A stretch of 64,000 bases of DNA from the NCBI RefSeq assembly GCF_029835735.1, contig NZ_JAOEAL010000001.1, positions 4,712,001 through 4,776,000 on the forward strand. Direction: 5' to 3'. This DNA comes from Shewanella sp. GD04112. Lineage in GTDB: Bacteria; Pseudomonadota; Gammaproteobacteria; Enterobacterales; Shewanellaceae. Numbering within the stretch: the stretch's first letter is position 1; every line of letters starts with the position of its first letter. The position numbers were made by a program, and so were the translations under genes. Positions 25,267-35,173 of the stretch are shown in pieces. Below the pieces are notes generated by a model that had not been told where the DNA came from, did no database searches, and saw only the letters and a list, made by a program, of their open reading frames with translations.

Positions 25267-26772
25267 ATGAACAGATTACATCGATGGAAATGGCTGGTGT
25301 TATCGGCGGCATTAATGACCTTGCCTTTCACCGCGCCAACTCAAGCCGAAGGCGTATCAGTCAGCCAAGGTTCAAGTGCTTCATTGAGCCAAGCCGAACT
25401 CGAACAGATGCTTGCGCCCATTGCACTCTATCCCGATAGTTTATTGAGCCATATTTTGATCGCCTCAACCTATCCACTCGAAGTGGTACAAGCGCAGCGT
25501 TGGTTAGAGGATAATCCTAAGCTATCGACCGACGAGGTAATGTCTCGCACCGAAGATAAAGACTGGGATCCGAGTGTTAAAGCCCTGATGGCTTTCCCTA
25601 ACGTCTTAGAAAAAATGAGCGAAGACTTAGATTGGACCCAGAAGCTCGGCGAAGCCTTCTTGGCCGATGAAGGCCAAGTAATGGACGGCATTCAATCGCT
25701 AAGACAACAAGCGGATAAAGCCAACAGCTTAGCCAATATGGACAATATGGCGGTGACCCGTGCCAACAACCAAATCATCATAGAGCCCGCGCGCCGCGAA
25801 GTAGTGTATGTGCCCTACTATGATCCCCGCGTGGTTTACGGCACTTGGCGCTGGGGCGTGGCCTATCCCCCCGTGTATTGGGAATTCGGTGGCTATGTGG
25901 GCTACCCTTACCGCCCAAGTCATAGTTACTTTTACTGGTCACCCGGGATCCATATTTCCTTCAACTACTTCTTTAGCTCGTTCCATTGGCACAGCCACAG
26001 AGTCGTCGTTGTCGATCACCGCCACTCCCACCATTATCGCCCAAGGGAGCGATACTCAGTCAGCTACGGCGCTCAACCTTGGAAGCATAAGCCCGAGCAT
26101 AGACGCGGCGTGGTATACCATAATCCCGTGGTGAAAGAGCGCTACTACGGTGACAGTAAGTTCCGTGGCCGCGATTCTCACTCCACTGGCAGTGGTCAGC
26201 ACTTTACCAGCCAATACTCGAAATCGCGGGAACACCAAGACGCACGTTATAACCGCGACAACAAGAACTATGACAAGCGCCAAGATAAGGACAGAGGCAA
26301 CAACGTAAGCCGCGATAATCACTACAGCCGCGAGCGTACGCCCAGTTACCAAAATACTCAGGCCGAGTTAAAAGAGCGCCGCATGGCACCGACAAACTCG
26401 ACGCAAGCGAACAAGGAAGGTTACAAAAGAGAGCGTAACGACAATGCCCGCAATGATAATCAGGTAAGGCAAATGCAGGCAAAAGCGACGAGGGAGCACG
26501 CTAAGGAGAGTCCACAACGCCAGTATCAGACTCGAGAGCAGCAACCGCGCAGCGTTGAGACCCGTACTCAGCCACAGAGACAGGAAGCTCGCCCCGAGGT
26601 GAGACGCGCCGAACCGCAGCGTATTGAACAACCCCGCCAAGTGCAACCAAGACAGCGGGAAGAAACGAGAGTTAGGCAGAGCGAGCCACGCCAAAATATG
26701 CAAATGGCCCGCAGCCCTGAGCATAACCAAGGCAGATCGGCGCAGAGCCAAGAGCGCCGCCACCGGGAATAA
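25267..26772 (+). CDS. DUF3300 domain-containing exported protein
   Basis: Protein of 501 residues with a signal peptide (cleavage near TQAEG, residue 24). The N-terminal DUF3300 region (about 45-200) includes MLAPIALYPDSLLSHIL and VVYVPYYDPRVVYGTW. A Tyr/His/Trp-rich segment (about 190-260) follows. The long C-terminal half is hydrophilic and dominated by Arg, Gln, Glu and Asn, probably disordered. The function of DUF3300 is unknown. The ATG at 25267 has TTGGAG six bases upstream. It lies directly after the PhoQ-like kinase gene but has its own promoter carrying the element shared with the GlyGly-CTERM gene, so it is a likely target of the adjacent two-component system. Confidence 0.88.
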   Translation: MNRLHRWKWLVLSAALMTLPFTAPTQAEGVSVSQGSSASLSQAELEQMLAPIALYPDSLLSHILIASTYPLEVVQAQRWLEDNPKLSTDEVMSRTEDKDWDPSVKALMAFPNVLEKMSEDLDWTQKLGEAFLADEGQVMDGIQSLRQQADKANSLANMDNMAVTRANNQIIIEPARREVVYVPYYDPRVVYGTWRWGVAYPPVYWEFGGYVGYPYRPSHSYFYWSPGIHISFNYFFSSFHWHSHRVVVVDHRHSHHYRPRERYSVSYGAQPWKHKPEHRRGVVYHNPVVKERYYGDSKFRGRDSHSTGSGQHFTSQYSKSREHQDARYNRDNKNYDKRQDKDRGNNVSRDNHYSRERTPSYQNTQAELKERRMAPTNSTQANKEGYKRERNDNARNDNQVRQMQAKATREHAKESPQRQYQTREQQPRSVETRTQPQRQEARPEVRRAEPQRIEQPRQVQPRQREETRVRQSEPRQNMQMARSPEHNQGRSAQSQERRHRE

Positions 26773-26783
26773 TCTTTACCAAT

Positions 26784-26813
26784 AAAAAGAGCGCGAATAT
26801 TCGCGCTCTTTTT
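26784..26813. terminator. Bidirectional terminator, perfect palindrome
   Basis: A 30-bp perfect palindrome (A5 GAGCGCGAAT and its complement ending in T5) between the convergent DUF3300 gene and the hypothetical gene at 26826. Confidence 0.85.
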
Positions 26814-26825
26814 ATATTCAATAGC

Positions 26826-27302
26826 TTAAAACTTTAAGGTCAAGGACTGGCCTTCTCCCATGCCCTGCCATTCGAGAGTTAGATCCATTATCTCATTGAT
26901 AATATGTTCAAAGTCCGTTTCAGAGACCTCGGGCAACGCGAGTTTACGGTTACTGCAACTCTGCTCTAACAGGTATAAAAACCCAGCATAGGTCGGTGCA
27001 TCGGCGGACCACAGCAGGGATTGCAGGGATTCGACAATCGACTCGGTTTGCCAAATTAAGGTCTTATCTGCGACGGCTAAGGAAGCTTCGTTATGTTCGA
27101 GGGAGAAGCTAATATCGGCCCCCGCTCGCACTTGGGCAAAAAATGCCCCCTGAATATGCAGACGTTTTTCAACAACATAGTGGATCATATCGTGGGGTGC
27201 TATCCCCTGCTCGGGCATTTGAGTCTGGGTCGCGCTGCCATCCATGCGCACACAACGCAATTGCCCGTAACGCTTCGAACCTTTGGTGAAGATAACTTGC
27301 AT
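26826..27302 (-). CDS. Conserved hypothetical protein, 158 residues
   Basis: I do not recognise the family. The protein is soluble with no signal peptide or membrane segment. It starts MQVIFTKGSKRYGQLRCVRMDG, has a central mixed region including HDMIHYVVEKRLHIQGAFF, and ends in acidic and hydrophobic helices (DFEHIINEIMDLTLEWQG). Composition and codon use match neighbouring core genes, and the frame is intact between a terminator and a clear intergenic gap, which supports a real gene. It is monocistronic. The divergent or upstream neighbour on the same strand is the MASE1 signalling gene, whose stop codon lies 77 bases upstream of this start. Confidence 0.75.
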   Translation of the reverse strand: MQVIFTKGSKRYGQLRCVRMDGSATQTQMPEQGIAPHDMIHYVVEKRLHIQGAFFAQVRAGADISFSLEHNEASLAVADKTLIWQTESIVESLQSLLWSADAPTYAGFLYLLEQSCSNRKLALPEVSETDFEHIINEIMDLTLEWQGMGEGQSLTLKF

Positions 27303-27378
27303 GACGCCGTCCTTAGTTTATCCATCTTTCCATCGCCGGATTTAGCCAAGTATAGTTCTAAATGGATAAAAAAACGGC

Positions 27379-30300
27379 CTAAAAATTGCGCTCGATAAAG
27401 CGGAAACAGTCATCGGCAGCCAGTGGTTTACTAAAATAATATCCCTGCACTAAATCGCAGCCCATGCTCGAGAGCAGCACCAGTTGCGCCTCATTCTCGA
27501 CCCCTTCGGCCACCACTGTCAGCCCCAACTCATGTGCCATTGAAATCGTCGCCGCGCTGATGGCGGCATCGTTCGGATCGCTCTCAATATCCTTCACAAA
27601 GGATCGGTCTAACTTGAGCCTGTCTAAGGGCAATAACTTCAAGTAAGAGAGTGACGAATAACCCGTCCCAAAGTCATCGATGGCCAATTCGATGCCATGC
27701 TGGCGCAACTCGGCCAGTAACTTGGCATTTTGCTCGGGATACTGCATGGCGACACTCTCGGTAATTTCAAGCTCGAGCGCCCCCTTGCCCAACTTATGCT
27801 TGGTCAGCACGTTGATAATGTCCGCGACTATAGTGTCTTTACGTAGTTGATGCGCCGAGAGATTAACCGCCATCCGCAATCCTTTAGCGCCCTTGTCACG
27901 CCATTCGGCCAGCTGTGCTAACGCGTTTTCTAACACCCATTGGCCGATGGGGATGATCATGTCAATTTCTTCGGCGATCGGGATAAAACGATCGGGTGCG
28001 ACTAACCCTAATTCCGGATGTTGCCAGCGGATCAACGCCTCGACCCCAACCACTTGCCCGGAACTGATATCCACCTGCGGTTGGTAATGTAGGAGCAGTT
28101 CATTACAGGCTATCGCCTGCCTTAACCCAGTTTCGATTTGCTGACGCTCAGTCACTAAGGTGTTCATCGCAGCGGTGAAAAACTGGTAGTTGTTACGCCC
28201 CGCCGCCTTAGCACGATACATGGCCATATCGGCATTTTTCATGAGTGCTTCAACACTGTCACCATCGGTTGGGAACAGGCTAATACCAATACTCGGCGAT
28301 GAGTATAACGGCTTATTATCAATAAGATAGGTTTGATTCAAACCGCTACGTAACGCTTCTGCCACCTTAGCGACCCTATCGTGATCCGTATCGGACAACA
28401 CCACCACAAACTCATCGCCGCCGAGACGCGCGACGATATCGTCATTGCCCATGATGTTTTTTAAGCGCCGCGCCACTTCGAGCAACAACATATCACCGAC
28501 ATGGTGACCCAAGGTGTCGTTGATATTTTTGAAATGATCCATATCGATAAACATCACGGCGATCTGAGTTTTGGAGATAAATGCCTCTTGAAAGACTTTC
28601 TCCAGACGCGATTGCAGGCTCAAACGATTCGGCAGCAAGGTTAGCGAATCGTGGTGAGCTAAAAAGTGGATCCGCTCCTCATTCACCTTACGCTCGCTGA
28701 TATCGGTAAAACTGCCGATGTAATGGCTGATCGCGCCCGTCTCATCCCGCACTATCGACATCATTAACCATTTCGGGAAATCAAAACCCTCTTTATGTCT
28801 GTCCCACACTTCCCCCTGCCAGAATCCGGTCTGTTCGAGGGCGGCGCGCACCTGTGCATCGATACTACGGTCGGTGCGCTCGGCCTCGAGGAAACGGCAA
28901 TTTTTACCGATAATCTCGTCCCTTGAGTAGCCGGTGATCTGAGTAAAGGCGCTGTTCACATCCACTATGATGTCATTGGCGTCCATGATGGTGATGCCTT
29001 CACCACTTTGCTGGAACACCTGAGCCAGCAGGTTAACCCGAGCAACTGTGCGTTCCTGCTCGGTAATGTCTTCCACAATAAACAGGATCAGCTGCTCACC
29101 ATTGGCAGCGGTGACGAGGGAGCCATTCAACCTCACGGCCACTAGCTGACCATCCTTATGGCGGTAGTGCTTCTGATAGGGGCCATAACGACGGGTTTGC
29201 TTGAGGCGTTCGAGCTGCTCGGTTTCACTCGATTGATAGCGAATGGGGGTGAGTTCCCATGGGTCTATGGCTTGCAACTCTTCTAGGGTGTAACCGGTTA
29301 TCTCCATAAAGGCTTGGTTGATGGCGACAAACTGCCCGTCTTCTAACCGTTTTAAGGCATGCCCAACGGGGGCTTTATCGAATAAGGTGCGATACCTTTG
29401 CTCACTCTCCATCAAGGTGGCTTGGAAGGTCTGGCTGCGGGCAATTTCCTTCGAGAGGGCCATGGTTTTTTCCGCGACCTTTTCGGCGATACGGTGGCGC
29501 TCTCCCGATGAAACTAAGGTCATACCGCCAACTACGGCGCAGGTAATAAAGGCGAGCAGTAACATCAGCAGCGACAGGCTAAAAGTATCCCCCATCAAGG
29601 AGGAATAGGATTCATAGATCACTATATGCCAGTGCCTGTCGGCCAGCATAAGATTCGCCTGAAAGTACTGGCCCATCTTGTCGCTATGGATATTGCCTTC
29701 AAAATCAGGAAACGTCTTCTGGCTGTTGACGTAAAGCAAGGCGCCCTTGGCGCTCATGTCCGTCAGGCGCCAATGCAAGCCTTTGACCTGCTCTACTTCA
29801 TTGATAATCGACTGCAGATCGATCACCGCCGAACAAAAGCCGACGATATTGCCTATGCGGTCGAATACGGGCGCGAGGAACAGAGTACCACCAGGGCCAT
29901 TAGGATCTTCCGCCAGCTGGATTTTCCCCGTCATCACAGGTGATAGGGTCGCGCGTACTTTCGCTATCGCCGCCGCCCTTGAGGGCTCGCCATTGATGTC
30001 TAACCCGAGTGCGGCGCGGCTAGTATTCATAGGTTGCACAAACTTAACGGGTACCAGCCAACCATCGGCATTCGGTGCACCGCCTTCTAAGTATCTGATC
30101 TTATAGGGCTCACCGAGCTCGGCACTGGTCTCGGTCTCGAAACTGTCTTTATCGCTCGCGGCAATCAGTGGCGACCAAGCCCAGGCCCGAAAACCATCGA
30201 GTTGCAGTTGGTTACGCTTCCCAAACTGAATAAACTCGTCCTCGGACACTTGTTCGCTATTGTCGAACAGGCTGGCCAAGGCAATCACTTGCTGTAAGTT

Positions 30301-31065
30301 AGACTCTTGGAAACTCTCCACGCTGCTGATAATGGCATTGGATTGGATTTGAAACTTATCTTGCAGTTGTTGCCGCTGGTTCATATCCGAGTAGTAATAA
30401 ATCCCGACACAGAATAAAAAACCAACCAACAGCGGCAGCCCTGTCTGGACACGCCTCGAGCGCCAAATGGAGCGCTGATCGAAGATCAACATAGTGAGCG
30501 GAATAAAGATCACCGCCCCGAGTAAGTCACCAATCCACCAATTAACCGTACTTCCCAAGGCATCCTTGAGCGGAATGGTGCCGTGGACCACTAAGGCGGC
30601 ATTTGCAAACAGCGTGGCAATCATGCAGGTCAGCGCGAGGCTGAGACAGGATTTAATCACAGTGTTGGGTTTATCTAAGGTAAAAACGGGGTCGATACGA
30701 CGGATCACTTTGGCGGAAACATAGGCTTGTAAGCTCGAAGCAGAGGCAATGGCTAAGGGCAGCCAACCTAAGTGAAGGGCTCCGCCGATATTGATATTAA
30801 TCAGCCAAGATCCAAGCAGCACCCCAAACCAAGGAGCATATTGGCGCCACATAATGCAGGAGGCGATGGCAATCCCCGCCGCGGGCCAGATGGCGGCCGA
30901 GTAACCTGGCGGTAGGGCAATCAACAAGCCTATTTTGCCAACGACAAAATAAGCCAAGGCAACGAGAATATTGACCTTAAGATAATGAGCAAATGCTTTG
31001 ATATACAATCCCTTTTTATTACTAAGCCGGAACTCAGACAGGCACCATAATGCCTTAATCTGCAA
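27379..31065 (-). CDS. MASE1-CHASE-PAS-PAS-GGDEF-EAL cyclic di-GMP signalling protein
   Basis: Integral membrane protein of about 1228 residues. The N-terminal MASE1 membrane sensor spans roughly 28-220 (GYSAAIWPAAGIAIA). A CHASE-type periplasmic domain lies near 235-480, a further membrane segment near 495-520 and two PAS domains near 555-795. GGDEF (about 800-960) carries intact VARLGGDEFVVVL. EAL (about 970-1225) has VEALIRWQHP, AVNLSAHQL, EITES, AIDDFGTGYSSL and VAEGVE. Both enzymatic halves keep their key residues, so it could make or degrade cyclic di-GMP. The start is uncertain: TTG at 31065 is the first start in frame before MASE1, and no ATG occurs before residue 72. Confidence 0.92.
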   Translation of the reverse strand: MQIKALWCLSEFRLSNKKGLYIKAFAHYLKVNILVALAYFVVGKIGLLIALPPGYSAAIWPAAGIAIASCIMWRQYAPWFGVLLGSWLININIGGALHLGWLPLAIASASSLQAYVSAKVIRRIDPVFTLDKPNTVIKSCLSLALTCMIATLFANAALVVHGTIPLKDALGSTVNWWIGDLLGAVIFIPLTMLIFDQRSIWRSRRVQTGLPLLVGFLFCVGIYYYSDMNQRQQLQDKFQIQSNAIISSVESFQESNLQQVIALASLFDNSEQVSEDEFIQFGKRNQLQLDGFRAWAWSPLIAASDKDSFETETSAELGEPYKIRYLEGGAPNADGWLVPVKFVQPMNTSRAALGLDINGEPSRAAAIAKVRATLSPVMTGKIQLAEDPNGPGGTLFLAPVFDRIGNIVGFCSAVIDLQSIINEVEQVKGLHWRLTDMSAKGALLYVNSQKTFPDFEGNIHSDKMGQYFQANLMLADRHWHIVIYESYSSLMGDTFSLSLLMLLLAFITCAVVGGMTLVSSGERHRIAEKVAEKTMALSKEIARSQTFQATLMESEQRYRTLFDKAPVGHALKRLEDGQFVAINQAFMEITGYTLEELQAIDPWELTPIRYQSSETEQLERLKQTRRYGPYQKHYRHKDGQLVAVRLNGSLVTAANGEQLILFIVEDITEQERTVARVNLLAQVFQQSGEGITIMDANDIIVDVNSAFTQITGYSRDEIIGKNCRFLEAERTDRSIDAQVRAALEQTGFWQGEVWDRHKEGFDFPKWLMMSIVRDETGAISHYIGSFTDISERKVNEERIHFLAHHDSLTLLPNRLSLQSRLEKVFQEAFISKTQIAVMFIDMDHFKNINDTLGHHVGDMLLLEVARRLKNIMGNDDIVARLGGDEFVVVLSDTDHDRVAKVAEALRSGLNQTYLIDNKPLYSSPSIGISLFPTDGDSVEALMKNADMAMYRAKAAGRNNYQFFTAAMNTLVTERQQIETGLRQAIACNELLLHYQPQVDISSGQVVGVEALIRWQHPELGLVAPDRFIPIAEEIDMIIPIGQWVLENALAQLAEWRDKGAKGLRMAVNLSAHQLRKDTIVADIINVLTKHKLGKGALELEITESVAMQYPEQNAKLLAELRQHGIELAIDDFGTGYSSLSYLKLLPLDRLKLDRSFVKDIESDPNDAAISAATISMAHELGLTVVAEGVENEAQLVLLSSMGCDLVQGYYFSKPLAADDCFRFIERNF

Positions 31066-31582
31066 ATCAATCTCAAGCTGATAACAGACTCAGTATTGAA
31101 AAGTCCCCTAAAAATCGGCTGATGGAGGTTCTTTTTGCAGGCATCTATCTGGTAAACTCGCGCCAATTTCGCCGACTAGGCACAAAAGCCATCGACCTTC
31201 TACAGCCTTGATGACGACTCAACATCTCACAGCCAATCTAAATAAGTGTCGCTAATTTTAGCCAAAGCAGACGACAAAATCCGCTGGATAAGCCATCAAA
31301 ACTTGCCTAAAACTGTTCACATTTAACTCAAGGCATTTTCTGATTCAGCTCACATTAACCCTATTTTTTGCGAGTGTAATCGATATAAATTCAGTTAAAT
31401 TGGTTAATAAGATGTTTAAATTTAGTTTTAATTAAGGTTTTTTTAATGCAAAAGCCGTTTTGAGCCAGTGATCCACTTTCAATCAATCCCCGCTTCTTGT
31501 TATCCTCCCGCCCGCACAAAAAAGTTGCAGCTTGAATTTTTATTCAGCCAACGATTTCCTCCCGTTCAGCCGGACCTGTTAA
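31066..31582. promoter_or_regulatory. Non-coding region upstream of the cyo operon
   Basis: No convincing gene is seen. It is strongly AT-rich around 31370-31450. There GTTAA-like words recur at 31394, 31403, 31414 (GTTTAA) and 31425 (GTTTTAA), at periods of 9 to 11 bases, which resembles ArcA-type repeats. E. coli cyo is ArcA-repressed; the link here is inference. Confidence 0.35.
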
Positions 31583-31972
31583 TTGAAATTCGCACTCAGC
31601 CAATTTATCGCTGAAGGATTGAATCTCGTTGCGAGGTTCTCCCACTTCAGTATGACAAACCTAACCCTACTCTTTGGGTTACTGTTTGTGCTGCCCGCTG
31701 CTGACCTAGTGTCGGTGATGGTTGGTGGCTGTATCGATATTGGCGAGTTAATCACCCTGAGCGATGGCTTTTTAATTGAGTTCTTCGGCGCCACGCTACT
31801 GAGCGTATTGCTGCTCAACCCCCAGATAATTAAGCAATTGTGGAATCTGTTCGACAATGGCTTTAAGTTTTTCAACAGCTTAGACCTCACTAATGCTGGC
31901 CAGTTTTTAGCACCCCCAAGGCTAAAATCCCTCGAGCACCTTGCGCACGGTTGTCGCGCCCCACCATTGTAA
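31583..31972 (+). CDS. Possible small membrane protein upstream of cyoA
   Basis: An open frame of up to 129 residues in the 1.1-kb gap before cyoA. Two hydrophobic stretches (near MTNLTLLFGLLFVLPAADLV and FFGATLLSVLLLN) are consistent with two membrane helices, and the C-terminal third is soluble. TTG (31583) or the internal ATG (31652) would be the start, and neither has a good ribosome-binding site. I recognise no family. It could equally be untranslated leader of cyoABCDE, so this is a tentative call. An overlapping 174-codon frame on the opposite strand looks less protein-like. Confidence 0.35.
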   Translation: MKFALSQFIAEGLNLVARFSHFSMTNLTLLFGLLFVLPAADLVSVMVGGCIDIGELITLSDGFLIEFFGATLLSVLLLNPQIIKQLWNLFDNGFKFFNSLDLTNAGQFLAPPRLKSLEHLAHGCRAPPL

Positions 31973-32161
31973 CTCTCTGTTTTAAAATTCAAATTTAGCA
32001 TTAAGCGCTGAAAGTCGATCCTCAATCTCGTATTGGGGTGGCAGGCATTTTTTGTGCCGCGCTCGAGCCACTTTCGGATTTGCCTTCGGATAACGCCGCT
32101 CAATGCTACTGCCTATCTCTCTGGGCAGAGTTGTAAACCTTAGGGTTAGAGGAATCTTCCT

Positions 32162-33190
32162 TTGTTAATTCGAAATTTAAGTAAAGTAGCATTCGCGGCG
32201 CTTGCCCTGATGCTCGCAGGCTGTGATGGCGGCGTATTGGATCCCAAGGGCCAGATCGGTGTCGATGAAAAACACCTGATCATCATCGCTACCCTACTCA
32301 TGCTGATTGTGGTTATCCCCGTGATCTTCATGACCTTGTTCTTCGCATGGAAATACCGCGATGGCCGAGATCATGAGGTTTTTGCCCCTAAATGGTCCCA
32401 CTCAAGTGCGATTGAAACCGTGGTTTGGATTGTGCCGATTGTGATCGTCGTGATTTTAGGCGTGATCACTTGGGGGTCAACCCATGATCTCGACCCTTAC
32501 AAACCACTCGAACACGACGCCAAGCCGATTACGGTTGAAGTGGTTTCTATGGACTGGAAATGGTTGTTTATCTATCCAGAACAAGGTGTTGCATCGGTAA
32601 ACGAATTGGCGTTCCCAGCGAATGTACCAGTGAACTTTAAGATCACCTCTGATACCGCCATGAACTCTTTCTTTATCCCGCAATTAGGTAGCCAAATCTA
32701 CTCAATGGCAGGGATGACGACTAAGTTGCACCTGATTGCCAACGAACCCGGTACCTATGACGGTATTTCCGCTAACTATAGCGGCGCAGGTTTTGCGGGC
32801 ATGAAGTTTAAAGCCATTGCCACGCCAACGGCGGCCGACTTCGATGCTTGGGTAGCCAAGGCAAAACAACAGGCGACTAAGACCTTAGACTCTGCGACTT
32901 ACCAAGCCTTAGCACAGAAGAGTGAAAACAATCCTGTTGAATACTTTGGCTCAGTTAGTCACGGCATGTTCGATCAAATCGTTATGCAATACATGCACAT
33001 GGACTCAAACGAGCACATGGCAGGCCATGAAAGTATGGAACACATGAGTGCCGACCACAATATGGCTGGCATGCACCACGATATGGCGCATATGGCGAGC
33101 GACCAGAAGATGGCCGACATGGAAGGCTCAACCCATTCTGACACTTCATCAACAGAACACTCATCCACTCACCAAGTGGAGGCGGAGTAA
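32162..33190 (+). CDS. cyoA: Cytochrome bo3 ubiquinol oxidase subunit II
   Basis: Subunit II of the heme-copper quinol oxidase, 342 residues. The lipoprotein signal ends in the lipobox LALMLAGC with C21 as the lipidated residue. Two membrane helices (about 40-65 and 85-107) precede the periplasmic cupredoxin fold (WKWLFIYPEQG, NSFFIPQLGSQIYSMAGM). The CuA ligands of cytochrome c oxidases are absent, which identifies a quinol oxidase. Residues 274-342 form a Met/His-rich tail with 12 Met and 11 His. Translation starts at TTG 32162, with GAGGA eight bases upstream. It is the first gene of cyoABCDE, with 2 bases to cyoB. Confidence 0.94.
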   Translation: MLIRNLSKVAFAALALMLAGCDGGVLDPKGQIGVDEKHLIIIATLLMLIVVIPVIFMTLFFAWKYRDGRDHEVFAPKWSHSSAIETVVWIVPIVIVVILGVITWGSTHDLDPYKPLEHDAKPITVEVVSMDWKWLFIYPEQGVASVNELAFPANVPVNFKITSDTAMNSFFIPQLGSQIYSMAGMTTKLHLIANEPGTYDGISANYSGAGFAGMKFKAIATPTAADFDAWVAKAKQQATKTLDSATYQALAQKSENNPVEYFGSVSHGMFDQIVMQYMHMDSNEHMAGHESMEHMSADHNMAGMHHDMAHMASDQKMADMEGSTHSDTSSTEHSSTHQVEAE

Positions 33191-33192
33191 AC

Positions 33193-35172
33193 ATGTCTTT
33201 TCTCGGTAAATTAAGCTTAGATGCGATCCCGTATCATGAGCCTATCATCATGGTGACCCTTGCGGTTGTTGCCGTGATAGGCCTGTACGTCGCAGCCTTG
33301 ATCACTAAACACAAAAAATGGGGTGTGCTTTGGCACGACTGGTTAACCTCGGTTGACCATAAACGCCTCGGTATCATGTACATAGTGCTTGCCTTCATCA
33401 TGTTGATCCGCGGTTTCTCCGACGCCATAATGATGCGTACCCAACAGGCACTGGCCACCAATGGCGCCGCAGGTTATCTGCCGCCAGAACATTACGACCA
33501 AATCTTCACAGCCCACGGCGTGATCATGATTATCTTTATGGCGATGCCATTTATGATCGGTCTAATGAACTTAGTGCTGCCACTGCAAATCGGTGCCCGC
33601 GACGTTGCCTTCCCCTTCTTGAACAACCTCAGCTTCTGGTTAACTGCGTCTGGTGCCGTGCTGATCAATATTTCATTAGGTTTAGGTGAATTCGCCCGTA
33701 CCGGCTGGGTGGCTTACCCGCCTTTGTCTGAGCTGGCTTACAGTCCGGGCGTTGGGGTCGATTACTATATCTGGGCGCTACAGATTTCGGGGATAGGGAC
33801 AACCTTAACCGGGGTCAACTTTATCGCGACAGTGCTTAAGATGCGTGCTCCAGGCATGAAGCTGATGCAAATGCCTATCTTCACTTGGACTTGTACTTGG
33901 GCCAACATCCTGATCGTGGCATCGTTCCCGATCCTGACCGCCGTTTTAGCGCTGTTAACACTCGATCGCTATATGGGTTTCCACTTCTTCACCAATGATG
34001 GTGGTGGTAACGCCATGATGTATATCAACCTGTTCTGGGCTTGGGGTCACCCTGAAGTGTACATCCTGATTTTACCTGCGTTCGGTATCTTCTCGGATGT
34101 GATTTCAACCTTTACCTCTAAGCGTCTGTTCGGCTATTCCTCAATGGTATGGGCCAGCGGCGCGATTTCGATCCTCGGCTTTATCGTGTGGTTACACCAC
34201 TTCTTTACCATGGGCTCGAGCGCCAACGTCAACGCCTTCTTCGGTGTGATGACCATGGTGATTGCGGTCCCGACTGGGGTAAAACTGTTTAACTGGTTGT
34301 TCACTATTTACCGCGGCCGCCTGCGCTTAACTGTGCCAGTGCTGTGGACCTTAGGCTTTATGGTGACTTTCACCATCGGTGGTATGACGGGCGTGTTATT
34401 GGCCGTACCTGGCGCCGACTACGTACTGCACAACAGCTTGTTCCTGATCGCTCACTTCCATAACACTATTATCGGTGGTGCCGTGTTCGGTTACTTAGCG
34501 GGTTTTGCTTACTGGTTCCCGAAAGCAACGGGTTTCCACTTAAATGAGCGTTTAGGTAAAGCGTCATTCTGGTGCTGGCAGATTGGTTTCTATGTGGCCT
34601 TTATGCCGCTGTATGTACTCGGTTTTATGGGTATGACTCGCCGTATCAACCACATTGATAACCCAGCATGGAACATGTGGATCTATATCGCTGCCGTGGG
34701 TGCTTGCATCATCATGGTCGGTATCATTCTGCAATTCGTGCAACTGTACGTGAGTATCCGTGACCGCGACCAAAACCGTGACACCACGGGTGACCCATGG
34801 AATGGCCACACGCTGGAATGGTCAACCGCATCACCACCACAGTTCTACAACTTTGCTAAGTTGCCACAAGTGTCTGATATCGATGCCTTTACCGATGCCA
34901 AAGAAAAAGGCACCGCCTATCAACGCCTCAAACACTATCAGCCAATCCATATGCCGAAAAATACCCCGAGCGGTATCTTAATGGCGCTGGGCATTACTGC
35001 CGCTGGTTTTGCTGCAATTTGGCACATTCTGTGGCTCGCGATTGTGGGCATGGTGGGCGCGTTTATCGTGTTCTTATTCCGTGCTTATAACAACGATGTC
35101 GACTATTACGTTCAACCCGATGAAGTGGCACGCATTGAAAATGCTCACTTAAACAATGTAGTAAGGGGCTGA
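33193..35172 (+). CDS. cyoB: Cytochrome bo3 ubiquinol oxidase subunit I
   Basis: Catalytic subunit of 659 residues with about 15 membrane helices. It carries low-spin heme b, heme o3 and CuB, reduces oxygen to water and pumps protons. Visible are TAHGVIMI (heme ligand region), WAWGHPEVYILI (CuB histidine with the cross-linked tyrosine), WLHHFFTMG (CuB histidine pair) and AHFHNTI (high- and low-spin heme histidines). Length is close to E. coli CyoB. It begins 2 bases after cyoA and ends 1 base before cyoC, so expression is tightly coupled. Confidence 0.97.
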   Translation: MSFLGKLSLDAIPYHEPIIMVTLAVVAVIGLYVAALITKHKKWGVLWHDWLTSVDHKRLGIMYIVLAFIMLIRGFSDAIMMRTQQALATNGAAGYLPPEHYDQIFTAHGVIMIIFMAMPFMIGLMNLVLPLQIGARDVAFPFLNNLSFWLTASGAVLINISLGLGEFARTGWVAYPPLSELAYSPGVGVDYYIWALQISGIGTTLTGVNFIATVLKMRAPGMKLMQMPIFTWTCTWANILIVASFPILTAVLALLTLDRYMGFHFFTNDGGGNAMMYINLFWAWGHPEVYILILPAFGIFSDVISTFTSKRLFGYSSMVWASGAISILGFIVWLHHFFTMGSSANVNAFFGVMTMVIAVPTGVKLFNWLFTIYRGRLRLTVPVLWTLGFMVTFTIGGMTGVLLAVPGADYVLHNSLFLIAHFHNTIIGGAVFGYLAGFAYWFPKATGFHLNERLGKASFWCWQIGFYVAFMPLYVLGFMGMTRRINHIDNPAWNMWIYIAAVGACIIMVGIILQFVQLYVSIRDRDQNRDTTGDPWNGHTLEWSTASPPQFYNFAKLPQVSDIDAFTDAKEKGTAYQRLKHYQPIHMPKNTPSGILMALGITAAGFAAIWHILWLAIVGMVGAFIVFLFRAYNNDVDYYVQPDEVARIENAHLNNVVRG

Positions 35173-35173
35173 T

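Noticed and set aside
31579..32103. 174-codon minus-strand frame before cyoA
   Set aside because: Basic, Asn/Arg-rich translation with no start signal; it overlaps the more plausible 129-codon plus-strand frame.
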